DNA of 64,000 nt from Pseudomonadota bacterium (GTDB taxonomy: Bacteria > Myxococcota_A > UBA796 > UBA9615). Under the pieces are notes generated by a model, which was not told the origin of the DNA, made no database searches, and was given only the letters and a program-made list of their open reading frames with translations. The position numbers were made by a program, and so were the translations under genes. The stretch lies in contig JAAESI010000331.1 in assembly GCA_024229515.1 (NCBI GenBank), positions 1 through 64,000 of the forward strand. The letters run 5' to 3'. Within the stretch, counting starts at the first letter, position 1. Each line of letters starts with the position of its first letter. Of the stretch, positions 1 to 8,257 are shown one piece after another.

Positions 1-2
1 CG

Positions 3-122
3 ATGCGTCCGCGGCTGCGCCGCCTCGTCGACTACATCACCGTCAACGCGGCCAGGGCCGCACCGAAGAAGGAGCGGCGACGAGGTCGCCTGTCCATGGG
101 ACTCGAGCCGGTCGGCGCCTAA
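3..122 (+). CDS. C-terminal end of an unidentified protein (partial)
   Basis: An open frame enters from the left edge and ends at TAA 120-122. About 39 residues are visible. They are rich in Arg and Lys, with a basic stretch in the middle and a short hydrophobic end (LEPVGA). The ATG at position 3 may be internal, so the true start probably lies outside the window. No domain can be recognised from this fragment. It stops 21 bp before the converging hydrolase gene. Confidence 0.4.
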   Translation: MRPRLRRLVDYITVNAARAAPKKERRRGRLSMGLEPVGA

Positions 123-143
123 GTGATCACCTATGAGCCGGCG

Positions 144-1112
144 CTACTTCTTCTCTTCTTCGAGCTCCCAACGACGGCCGCGGCCCTCGTCCTGCTCGTC
201 TTCGATCGCCTTGGCTTCCTCGCGCTGGGCGGCGGCGCGCGCCTCTTGGAGGCGGGCTCGCTCTTCTTCCGAGTCCAGATCGGCCCCGGTCGCTTCCTTC
301 TCCTCGGTCAGCGGCTTGCCCGCGTCTTCGAGGCGGCGTCCTTCGAGCGTGATGACGGTGCCGAGGAACCAGCCCGTCATGAGCACCTCCAGCTGCGGCT
401 CACGCGCGAGCATCTTGGTGCCGTGGCCGACGCCGTAGTAGGTCTCGATGTGGGTGGGGCCGACGGCCTCCTCGCCCAGGACCTCGACCGACTTGCGGGC
501 GTAGCCGTCCTCGACGCTGTAGACCATCAACAGGGGCCGCTCGCCGTAGGTGATGAGGCGTCCCTTGAGGTTCACGCCGTCGTAGCCGAGGCCCGGCGAC
601 AGCAGCACCACCGACGCGATGTCGGGGTCTTCGTTGGCGTGGACGATGGACAGCGAGCCGCCCAGGTCCGAACCCGCGAGGTGCACGGCCGCCTGGCCGG
701 ACGCATCGCGCAAGACGGCGACCGCGGCGGACAGGTCGAGGCTCATCGCCAGGAACTCTTCGTCACCGAACAGCTCGCGGTCGAGCTCTTCGTCGCCCTG
801 CATCAATGACTGCCCGTGGCCGCGCAGGTCGAAGACCATGCTGACGAAGCCGTGGCGCGTCATCTTGTCGGCCATGTAGGCCCAGTCGCGGGCGGAGCGA
901 TACGGCTCGTGCACGAACAGGATCGCGCCCTTGGTCTTGGTTCCCCGGGGGGGATGGAAGACGTGGCCGACCAGCTGCACGCCGTCGGACGAATCGAAGT
1001 GGACCGGCTCGCCGCCGATGGCGGACTCCGGGGGCGGTTCGATCGCGGCGAACGCGGGAACCGACAGCATTGCGGCCGCGAGGGCCAGCAGTCCGAGGAG
1101 CGCTCGGTGCAA
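144..1112 (-). CDS. Secreted alpha/beta-hydrolase-fold protein with Asp at the nucleophile position
   Basis: A 322-residue protein with an N-terminal signal peptide (about residues 1-22, ending AFA) followed by an alpha/beta-hydrolase core. Fold hallmarks seen are FVHEP near residue 67 (oxyanion region), DLRGHG near 95, an elbow reading AGSDLGG at 146-152, D202 as possible acid and H230 in GVGHGT as catalytic His. The elbow places Asp149 where serine hydrolases have Ser. This is the arrangement of haloalkane dehalogenases and epoxide hydrolases, although nothing else identifies the substrate. The last 70 residues are charged and Glu/Arg-rich, probably a coiled tail. The start is TTG (1110-1112), chosen because GGAGG lies 8 nt upstream and the signal peptide follows at once. 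It is likely exported to the periplasm or beyond. Confidence 0.8.
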   Translation of the reverse strand: MHRALLGLLALAAAMLSVPAFAAIEPPPESAIGGEPVHFDSSDGVQLVGHVFHPPRGTKTKGAILFVHEPYRSARDWAYMADKMTRHGFVSMVFDLRGHGQSLMQGDEELDRELFGDEEFLAMSLDLSAAVAVLRDASGQAAVHLAGSDLGGSLSIVHANEDPDIASVVLLSPGLGYDGVNLKGRLITYGERPLLMVYSVEDGYARKSVEVLGEEAVGPTHIETYYGVGHGTKMLAREPQLEVLMTGWFLGTVITLEGRRLEDAGKPLTEEKEATGADLDSEEERARLQEARAAAQREEAKAIEDEQDEGRGRRWELEEEKK

Positions 1113-1120
1113 AGATGAAT

Positions 1121-1125
1121 CCTCC
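1121..1125 (-). promoter_or_regulatory. Shine-Dalgarno GGAGG fixing a TTG start
   Basis: On the minus strand GGAGG sits 8 nt before the TTG at 1110-1112. No ATG or GTG in that frame is better placed ahead of the signal peptide, so this site decides the start of the secreted hydrolase. Confidence 0.6.
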
Positions 1126-1247
1126 TATCCCAGGAACCAGAAAGCCTATCAGAGCGCGTGGCGCGGAGGATCGCCCCCGCCCATTTGCTATCGGCCGATC
1201 GCGGCCAGTCTGAAGGTAGGACCGGGAACGAAGCCTGGCCGGCTCAA

Positions 1248-1751
1248 CTACGCAGAAGCCAGCTGGTTCAGGTCGCGCAGGAGCGCGTCGACGTCCAGAC
1301 CGTGGTCGCGGCCGCCCTCGGCGATGGACTCGCGACCGGCCAGCGCGCACGAGCCGCAGGCCGGCAGGTGGTACTTCGCGAACACGGAGCCCGCGTCGGG
1401 GTGGACCTTGTGGGCCTGGGCGATGCTCATGCCGGCGGAGAAGAGGGCACCGGAGCCGTTGTCCGGAGCCGCTTTGGGCGCGGGAGCGGGCGCGACGGGA
1501 GCCGCATCCATCTTGGTGTCGGCGATCTCGGCGCCGCCGAGGATGGTGAGGCGGCCGCGCCCCTTCCCCTTGCCCGGCTTCCCCTCCAGCTGGTCCAGCC
1601 GATCCCGAACCTCGCCAAGCTCCTTGTCGAGGCGCTCGTGCACGCGCGCGAGCTCCGACTTGAGCACGCGAAGCTCGAACGCGACATCGTCGTACGTGCC
1701 GCCGAACAGCATCGACTGAAGGAAGTCACCAAGGAATCGGGGGGCGCTCAT
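1248..1751 (-). CDS. DUF1858-type redox-disulfide domain protein with coiled-coil N-terminus
   Basis: A 167-residue protein. The N-terminal third is a predicted coiled coil (about residues 20-57, rich in Glu, Arg and Leu heptads), followed by a Gly/Lys and then an Ala/Pro linker. Residues 105-165 match the small domain found beside hybrid-cluster proteins (DUF1858). It has a VFAKYHLPACGSCALAG stretch with a CxxC pair, then the ESIAEGGRDHGLDVDALL pattern and a terminal LN. The CxxC suggests a redox disulfide or metal site. No signal peptide is present, so it is cytoplasmic. It is divergent from the enolase gene, with about 104 bp between starts. No hybrid-cluster protein gene is nearby, so its partner is unknown. 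Confidence 0.75.
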   Translation of the reverse strand: MSAPRFLGDFLQSMLFGGTYDDVAFELRVLKSELARVHERLDKELGEVRDRLDQLEGKPGKGKGRGRLTILGGAEIADTKMDAAPVAPAPAPKAAPDNGSGALFSAGMSIAQAHKVHPDAGSVFAKYHLPACGSCALAGRESIAEGGRDHGLDVDALLRDLNQLASA

Positions 1752-1855
1752 GGGCGCCGGAGTGTAGTCCCCGGGATCGGCGCTGTCGATGAGAGATCGC
1801 AGCCCCCAAACAACGCTGGTATCTTCCGCGCGCCTCGCCCCCCAAGGAGCTTGCC

Positions 1856-3262
1856 GTGTCCCGAATCGTTGATGTCCGTGCCCGCCAGATCCTCGACAGC
1901 CGAGGCAACCCCACCGTGGAAGTCGACGTGCACGTCGAAGGCGGCATCGTCGGCCGCGCCGCGGTCCCCTCGGGAGCGAGCACCGGCGAGCACGAGGCGT
2001 GCGAACTGCGCGACGGCGACAAGGCCGTCTACAAGGGCAAGGGCGTAACCCAGGCGGTCGCGAACGTGCGGGGCGAGATCAAGGACGCGGTGGTCGGCCG
2101 CGACGTGCTGGATCAGTCGGGGCTGGACGCGGCGCTCATCGCCCTGGACGGCACCCCCAACAAGAGTCGGCTGGGGGCCAACGCCATCCTCGGCGTGTCC
2201 CTGGCGGTGGCCCGGGCGGCGACGAACCTGCTGGACATCCCGCTGTACCGCTACCTCGGCGGCGCGGGCGCGCGGGTGCTCCCCGTGCCGATGATGAACA
2301 TCCTCAACGGCGGCTCCCACGCGGACAACAACGTGGACGTGCAGGAGTTCATGATCGTGCCCGTCGGCGCCACGAGCTTCGCCGAAGCGCTGCGCATGGG
2401 GGCGGAGATCTTCCACACCCTCAAGGGCGTGCTGAAGGAGCTGGGGCTGGCGACATCCGTCGGCGACGAGGGCGGGTTCGCCCCGATGCTGGACAGCAAC
2501 GAGCACGCGCTGCAGGTGATCATGAGCGCCATCGCCAAGGCCGGGTACCAGGCCGGCGCGGACGTGATGCTGGCGCTGGACGTCGCCGCGAGCGAGTTCT
2601 GCGAGAAGAAGAAGTACCACCTGGAGGGCGAGGGCCGGCTGGGGCTGTCCGCGGACGAGCTGACGGCCTGGTACGAGGCGATGGTCGAGAAGTACCCCAT
2701 CATCTCGATCGAGGACGGCCTCGACGAGAACGACTGGCAGGGCTGGCGGCGCATGACGAAGAAGCTGGGCGGGAAGGTGCAGCTGGTCGGCGACGACCTG
2801 TTCGTGACCAACCCCGAGCGGCTGGGCAAGGGCATCACCACCGGCACGGGCAACTCGATCCTCATCAAGGTGAACCAGATCGGCACGCTGACGGAGACGT
2901 TGGAGACGATCGCGATGGCCACGCGCGCGGGCTACACCTCGGTGGTGTCGCACCGCTCGGGCGAGACCAGCGACACCACGATCGCGGACCTCGCGGTCGC
3001 CACCGGCGCGGGGCAGATCAAGACGGGCTCGCTGTGCCGCAGCGACCGGGTCGCCAAGTACAACCAGCTGCTGCGCATCGAGGAAGACCTCGGGGGCTCG
3101 GCGCAGTACCTGGGGCGGGCGGTGTTCAGCTCGATCGGCCGCTCCGGCAAGACCGGCCCGGAGGCCAGCCTCGCGGAGAAGGTCGACACGATGCTGCGCA
3201 GCAAGACGGCCAAGAAGTCGGCCGCCCGCAAGAAGAAGAAGAAGAGCGCCCCGCGCGCCTAG
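1856..3262 (+). CDS. eno: Enolase (phosphopyruvate hydratase) with lysine-rich C-terminal tail
   Basis: Catalyses interconversion of 2-phosphoglycerate and phosphoenolpyruvate in glycolysis. The enolase fold is complete: ILDSRGNPTVEV at the N-terminus, the SGASTG loop near 39-44, His155 and Glu164, acid Glu205, Mg ligands Asp242, Glu286 and Asp313, base Lys338 in the ILIKVNQIGT signature, His366 and Lys389. At 468 residues it is about 35 longer than usual. The excess is a basic tail after residue 450 of Lys, Ala, Ser and Arg. The start is GTG at 1856 with AAGGAG 6 nt upstream. The stop TAG shares CTAG with the converging gene. The tail could bind nucleic acid, membrane or RNA-degradation partners, but that is inference. 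Confidence 0.97.
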   Translation: MSRIVDVRARQILDSRGNPTVEVDVHVEGGIVGRAAVPSGASTGEHEACELRDGDKAVYKGKGVTQAVANVRGEIKDAVVGRDVLDQSGLDAALIALDGTPNKSRLGANAILGVSLAVARAATNLLDIPLYRYLGGAGARVLPVPMMNILNGGSHADNNVDVQEFMIVPVGATSFAEALRMGAEIFHTLKGVLKELGLATSVGDEGGFAPMLDSNEHALQVIMSAIAKAGYQAGADVMLALDVAASEFCEKKKYHLEGEGRLGLSADELTAWYEAMVEKYPIISIEDGLDENDWQGWRRMTKKLGGKVQLVGDDLFVTNPERLGKGITTGTGNSILIKVNQIGTLTETLETIAMATRAGYTSVVSHRSGETSDTTIADLAVATGAGQIKTGSLCRSDRVAKYNQLLRIEEDLGGSAQYLGRAVFSSIGRSGKTGPEASLAEKVDTMLRSKTAKKSAARKKKKKSAPRA

Positions 3263-3948
3263 GGCACGACCCCGAGCACGACTTCGCCGTCGTGAAGTCC
3301 GAACAGAACCGTCGCGCCGCCGGCGTCGAACGCGTAGCCGGCCGAGCCATCCAGGAACGCCTTGGGAAGCTTCGCCGGATCGGATGCGCCGGGGGTGGCC
3401 GCGTGCTCGTCACGCAGGATCGCCCCGAGCTGATCGCGATCCAGCCGCGCCAGGAAGAAGCCGGCCTCGGGGTCGGCCTCGGACGTGGCCGCGGCCACGA
3501 GCGCGAACGGCCGGTCCGGCAGCGCGTCGGACGCATACAGCAGGTACATCCGGGGGTCCGACGGGACGAGGTCGTCACGCTTCAGGGCGCGCTCGTCGCC
3601 GGCGCGGGCAGCGAAGAGGCCGACGATGTTCCCGTCCTCCACGGTCCAGGTGACGAGGATCGGGGAGTCCGGCCAGGCGATGCCCTCGTTGGCCGAGTCA
3701 AGGCTGGCGGGGTCGGCGCTGATGTCGTCGTCATTGTCGGGATCGGGGGTGGGGTTGGTCGGGCCGGTCGGGGCGGTGGCGTGGTTTCGCAGCTCCTCGG
3801 GGGCGGGGAGCCCGGCCAGCATCCCGCGAAGGTTGTCGTCATCCTCGGGGATGGGCGTCGGCTTGGGCGGCGGGAAGTTGGTGAGGTTGGCCTGGGCGGC
3901 GACGGGGGTCAGCAGCAGGGCGGCGAACAAGAGGGAGATCCGTTTCAT
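3259..3948 (-). CDS. Secreted protein of unknown function
   Basis: A 229-residue protein with a clear Sec signal peptide (residues 1-20, ending AQA). A Pro-rich and Asp-rich linker follows (PPPKPTPIPEDDD, later DPDNDDD), then a compact C-terminal domain of about 150 residues with no motif I recognise. The start was taken at the ATG at 3946-3948, although the frame stays open further upstream, because the signal peptide begins there. The gene converges on enolase and shares the tetramer CTAG with it as opposite stop codons. It diverges from the MutH gene with only 29 bp between starts, so the two promoters must overlap. Confidence 0.65.
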   Translation of the reverse strand: MKRISLLFAALLLTPVAAQANLTNFPPPKPTPIPEDDDNLRGMLAGLPAPEELRNHATAPTGPTNPTPDPDNDDDISADPASLDSANEGIAWPDSPILVTWTVEDGNIVGLFAARAGDERALKRDDLVPSDPRMYLLYASDALPDRPFALVAAATSEADPEAGFFLARLDRDQLGAILRDEHAATPGASDPAKLPKAFLDGSAGYAFDAGGATVLFGLHDGEVVLGVVP

Positions 3949-3977
3949 GCTCCGGAGACGGAGGCCAGCCGGCGGCG

Positions 3978-4661
3978 GTGCCAACTTTCTGGTCAACTTC
4001 CCCGGTGGACGCGCCGAAGACCCGCGAAGAGCTGATCGCCCGCGCCGATGCGCTCGCCGGTCGCACGGTCGGCCAGGTGGCGACGCGGCTGGGGCTCGAG
4101 GTTCCACCGGACCTGCGGCACCACAAGGGCTGGGTGGGGCACGTCATCGAGAAGGCGCTGGGCGCCCCCGCGGGGAGCGCGGCGGGGCCGGACTTCCCGG
4201 GACTCAGGGTCGAGTTGAAGACGATCCCGGTGGACGCCTCAGCGGTACCGCGCGAGTCGACCTGGGTCTGCTGGGCGCCGCTGGACGGATCGATGGCAGC
4301 GGCGTGGCGTGAGTCGCTGGCGTACAGCAAGCTCGCAGCCGTGCTGTGGGTGCCGATCGTCGGCGATGGGCCGCCCGGGGACCGCTTCATCGGGAGCGCC
4401 GTGGCGTGGTCGCCGGACGCGGACGAGGAGCGCGCGCTGCGGGAGGACTGGGAAGAGATCACCGAGCTGATCCGGGACGGACGGATCGATCTGCTGAACG
4501 CGAGCCTCGGCACCGCCCTGCAGCTGCGCCCGAAGGGGGCGAACAGCCGGGACGTCGTGCGGTTCCTGGGGCCCGATGGGGAGTGGGCGGAGACCGGACC
4601 GCGGGGCTTCTACCTGCGGCGGAGCTTCACCACCGAGGTGCTGAACAAGGCCTTCGGCTGA
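3978..4661 (+). CDS. mutH: MutH-type DNA mismatch repair endonuclease
   Basis: A 227-residue protein resembling E. coli MutH along its length: ELIARADALAGRTVGQVA, then KGWVGHVIEKALGA, DFPGLRVELKTIPVD, LWVPIVGD, LREDWEEI, LRPKGANSRD and the C-terminal PRGFYLRRSFTTEVL. The catalytic DX(n)EXK set is intact at Asp72, Glu79 and Lys81, with Glu58 and Lys118 also kept, each two positions beyond the known MutH numbering. The family nicks the unmethylated strand at hemimethylated GATC after MutS/MutL recognition. The start is GTG 3978; GTG 4005 is an alternative. MutH is mainly a gammaproteobacterial protein, so its presence here is unusual. A Sau3AI-like restriction role is possible, but no methylase gene lies beside it. 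Confidence 0.9.
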   Translation: MPTFWSTSPVDAPKTREELIARADALAGRTVGQVATRLGLEVPPDLRHHKGWVGHVIEKALGAPAGSAAGPDFPGLRVELKTIPVDASAVPRESTWVCWAPLDGSMAAAWRESLAYSKLAAVLWVPIVGDGPPGDRFIGSAVAWSPDADEERALREDWEEITELIRDGRIDLLNASLGTALQLRPKGANSRDVVRFLGPDGEWAETGPRGFYLRRSFTTEVLNKAFG

Positions 4662-4723
4662 GGGGGCCGGCCTGCGACCGACCCGCCCCTCCGCTGCGAC
4701 CGAAGCTGCGGCATGATCCGCAC

Positions 4724-7011
4724 ATGCCGTATGTCGTGCACCTCGGCTCACTCAGCGCCGACCTCGAGCGACGCGTCGTCGAGGGACCGGACCACGCCTC
4801 CCGGCTCACGGCGAACGAAGCGGGGCTGCTCGCGTACCTGGCCGCACGACCGGGTCAAGCGGTCTCCCGCGAGGAGCTGCTGCAGGAGGTCTGGGGCTAT
4901 TCGCCCGACGCCGTCTCCCGCGCAGTCGACTTCACCGTCCATCGACTCCGCACGAAGATCGAGCCGGAGCCGTCGGCGCCCACCCTGCTGCTGTCGGAGC
5001 ATGGCGTCGGCTACAAGCTCGCGATGCAGGAGGCCGTGCCTGCGCCGCCCGTTCGGCACCTGCCCGCGGAGATCGAGCCCATCCTCGGACGGGCGGACGA
5101 TTTCGCCGCGGTCGAGCACGCAATGCAGCAGGGTCGGGTCGCATCGATCGTCGGGCCGTCGGGGGTGGGCAAGTCCCGCCTGGCGTTGGCGGCGGCCCAC
5201 CGATCGGCGTCCGCGCGCCTCGTCCCCCTCGCCCAACCGGTCGGGGGCGACGACGCCCTCGGGCGGGTCGCACGGGCGCTGGACGTCCCCCTCGCGGACC
5301 TGGCCGACGCGTCGCTGGTCGAGGGTCGGATCGGCGAGGCGCTCGCCGCGTCGGGGCCGATCGTCCTCGTACTCGACGACGCCGACTTTCACCTGGAGAC
5401 GCTCCGGTCTTCGGTGCTCGCCTGGACCGCGGCAGCGCCGCAGTTGAGGGTCCTGCTGACGGCGCGCGCCCCCCTTCACGTGCGCGGTGAGCGGGTCGTG
5501 CGCCTGGGGCCCCTGGCCCCGTCGGCCGCGGAATCCCTGTTCATCGAGCGGGCCCGCGCGGCCGGCTGCCCAGCAGCCCCCGAGGAAGCCGGGTTGGCCG
5601 CCGCCGCCCAGATCGTCCGCCGGCTCGACTGCCTGCCGCTGTCACTGGAGCTCGCCGCGAGTCGCTGTTCGGCTTCGAAGGCCTGCGGGATCGGCTCGAC
5701 GAGGTGGCCCACCTGTTCCGGTCGCGCGAGGTGGATCGCCCGCCCCACCACGGGAGCCTCGACGGGACCCTCTCCTGGTCCTGGTCGGCGCTGAGCCCGG
5801 TCGAGCAGCTCGCCCTGGTCCTCGACTCCGTCGACCTCGACCGGACCTCCTGCGACCAACGCCTCCTCGCGCTGGACGCCGTCTTGTCCGACGGCCCGTC
5901 GGCGCTCGCTCGCGCGCGGCTGCTGCTCCAGCGGGCCAGCGCCCTGCAGATCCAGCGGAGGCTTGCGGACGCGAGGACCTCGGGCGAAGAGGCCAGCGCC
6001 CTGGCGACGGCGGTCGGCGATAGGCTCCTGCAGGCCCACGTGCGGATGCGGCTGGCAGTCATCGCCAGCCAGTTCGGCGAGCCCGAGGAGGCGAAGCACC
6101 AACTGGGGCTCGCGGGGGACGTGGGCTCGACGGATCCCTCCCTGCAGGGGCTGCTCGCCATGGCGCACGGTCGCATGGCCTTGTACACCGGCGACCATGA
6201 GAGCTACGTGCAGCTCACCCGTGCAGGCCTCGCCAGGATGAGCCCGACGGGGGACGATCTCGACGTCGTACTCGTCCGCACGAGCCTCGCGTCGGCGCTC
6301 ACCGCGACCGGGGACCTGGACGCGGCCGAGCGGGAGCTCGACGCGGTGGAGCCGACCCTGCGCGCGCTCGGGGGCGCCCGACGCCTCGGCTCCCAGGAGT
6401 TCCGTCGGGCGACCGTGGCCCTGCACCGGGGCGACCTCGAGCGGGCGATCGAGCTCCTGACCGCAGCTGCTGCCCGCCAGATGGAGGCCGGCATGACGCG
6501 GCCGGCGGCGATGGCCTGGAACAACCTGGGCTGGGCCCACATGGAGGCCGGCCGGCACGCCGAAGCGCAGGCCCTGCTGGAGCGCGCGTTGGCGGTGCAC
6601 CGACGCTTCGACGACCACCGCACCGAGGCGCTGACGCTGACCGACCTCGGCGTCGCGCGGCAGGTGGCGGGCGACCTCCCAGCGGCGCGTGACCGGCTCA
6701 GAGAGGCCTTGGCGCTCCTGGAGAGTCACCCCGACGCCTGGGTCCGCGCGAGCTGCCGGGCGCACCTCGCGGAGGTCCTCGCGGCGATGGGTGAGGGGGC
6801 GGAGGCGCGGGCCTCGCTGACCGAGGCCGAGGGGTGCCTGCCGGGGGCCCGCTGGCGTCACGCGCCGCTGCGGGTGGAGCTGGCGCGAGCGCACGTGCAG
6901 CTCCGCCTGGACGGTGCAGCGGTGGCGGAGGATCTCGTCCGTCCCGTGGCGGCCGACGCCCCCCAGATCCGCGTCGCCCGACGCCTCCTCGCTCGGGCCC
7001 GCGCGACGTAG
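4724..7011 (+). pseudogene. Winged-helix/ATPase/TPR transcriptional regulator, frameshifted
   Basis: Residues 1-105 form an OmpR-type winged helix (SREELLQEVWGY, AVDFTVHRLRTKIE, HGVGYKL). An NB-ARC-like ATPase follows, with Walker A GPSGVGKS at 144-151 and Walker B IVLVLDDA at 213-220. At about base 5661 the frame breaks. The expected continuation SLFGFEGLRDRL, then GTLSWSWSALSPVEQ, lies in the frame one base back and runs through about nine TPR-like helical repeats to 7011. A single missing base near 5660 would restore one protein of about 760 residues. The part between LSPVEQ and the first TPR also looks short for the family, hinting at a second internal loss. If intact, it would be a signal-integrating transcription factor; the inducer is unknown. 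A sequencing error cannot be excluded. Confidence 0.75.
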
Positions 7012-7115
7012 ACGCAGCGCCTGCCTCGACCCCGAAGGCCACTGGAACAAACTGCAACAACATCCCGCTCGCGGCCGCCGTCCGAAGCACCGACACTCGT
7101 GCTCGGAGACCTTCG

Positions 7116-7757
7116 ATGCGCATGTTCCTGCTCCTGATCGGCCTGCTCCTCACGGCCTGCCCGACGCCGGCGCCACTCGTCGACGACGACGACAGCGGCG
7201 ACGACGACGACGACACCGACGACGACGACAGCGGCGTCAGCGACGACGACGACACGGTGGACGACGAGGCCCCTCCGCTCCAGATCAACCCCGCCGCCGC
7301 CGACGAGCGGGGGCACTGCGGCTCGGTGACCGTGACCTTCACCGTCACCAACCCCGACGACGAGGCGGTGCAGATCACCGACGGGCAGGTGGACGGCGAC
7401 GGCTGGACGATCGGCGACGTCTCGTGGCCGGTCTCGATCGCGGCCCTGGGCGAGTGGCAGCTTGAGGCCGAGGGCACCACCGGCTCCGCGATCCTCACGC
7501 TCACGACGGACTCGACCGCCTCCCCCACGTTGACGGTCGGCCTCTCGGCCCAGGCCAACATGCCCCCCAGCGTCGAATTCACGAGCCCCGCCGCCGGCAC
7601 CCTCGAGGAGGGCGTCGACGTCGAGCTGGCCACCCTGGTAGCCGGCGAAGTCGATGCCCTCGCTGGCGTTTCGGCAGACGTCCACGACGATCGCGACGGG
7701 CCGGATCTCGGCGGCGGCGGCGAGGGCCGCTTCACCCGGTTCCATCGGCTCGGCTGA
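7116..7757 (+). CDS. Asp-linker lipoprotein, C-terminus replaced at a junction
   Basis: Starts MRMFLLLIGLLLTAC, a typical lipoprotein signal with lipobox LTAC. A strongly acidic linker follows (DDDDSGDDDDDTDDDDSG and more), then a beta-sandwich-like domain of about 110 residues resembling choice-of-anchor or Ig-like modules (VTFTVTNPDDEAVQI). A new module begins at PPSVEFTSPAAG, but after about base 7640 the reading frame runs through the antisense of the YjbR gene. The last 35 residues are therefore probably not native. The protein is likely tethered to the outer membrane. It belongs to a set of ten Asp-tract lipoproteins in this window. Confidence 0.7.
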   Translation: MRMFLLLIGLLLTACPTPAPLVDDDDSGDDDDDTDDDDSGVSDDDDTVDDEAPPLQINPAAADERGHCGSVTVTFTVTNPDDEAVQITDGQVDGDGWTIGDVSWPVSIAALGEWQLEAEGTTGSAILTLTTDSTASPTLTVGLSAQANMPPSVEFTSPAAGTLEEGVDVELATLVAGEVDALAGVSADVHDDRDGPDLGGGGEGRFTRFHRLG

Positions 7758-8246
7758 AGAGGTCACGGCGCGGGCCAGCCCGGTGACGCCCCGCGCGGAC
7801 CGGAAGGGGTCGTAGCCGATGAACAGCACGGGCCCCTGGGTCGGAGCGGGGATCGGCGCCTCCTCCTCGGCCTCCTCGGGGGGGCCGAACTCCGGCAGCG
7901 CCTTGACCAGCTTCTTGGGCGCGATGGTCCGGTAGGACTCATCCAGCCACTCCAGCAGCAGCGGCACCGGCACCTGGTCTCCGTCGACGAAGTGGCTCGA
8001 GACCCAGCCGCTCTTGCCCATGCCGTACGCCGTGGGCTTGGCGAACGGCATCTCGAGCGCCTGCTCGGCGGTCTCGGGCAGCTTCGTCGTGATGTTGAGC
8101 CGGCCTTTGTGAGTACCCGCGAACAGGAAGATCTTCTTGTTCACCTTCACCACGCGGTCGCCCCACGGGGACTCCTCGTAGGTCTCGGGGTACGCCAGCG
8201 CAGTGGCGCGGATCTCGTCCAAGGCTTCGAGGAGGCGGTCGTCCAT
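7640..8246 (-). pseudogene. YjbR/MmcQ-family protein with receiver-like extension, truncated
   Basis: Residues 1-122 match the YjbR/MmcQ (CyaY-like fold) family: LAYPETYEESPWGDRVVKVNKKIF, the GRLNITTKLP strand, and GKSGWVSSHF near the end. After an acidic linker a second domain begins PVLFIGYDPFRSARGVTG and contains RPVAIVVDVCRNASEGID, which looks like a response-regulator receiver with the phospho-acceptor region in IVVD. The domain is cut at about base 7640. The open frame continues to 6858, but only as antisense of the lipoprotein gene. The gene lies 11 bp downstream of thiD and is probably cotranscribed. The fusion and truncation are seen directly; function is unknown. Confidence 0.65.
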
Positions 8247-8257
8247 GGCCGGGAAAT

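Noticed and set aside
1999..4035. Long Arg/Gly-rich plus-strand frame across enolase
   Set aside because: It is the plus-one frame of the enolase gene and runs into the next gene without any recognisable content.
5655..5672. Programmed ribosomal frameshift
   Set aside because: No X XXY YYZ heptamer or obvious downstream pseudoknot was seen; a single-base loss explains it more simply.
7640..8246. A complete YjbR gene reaching 6858
   Set aside because: After base 7640 the frame is only antisense of the lipoprotein gene, so the open frame is longer than the real gene.
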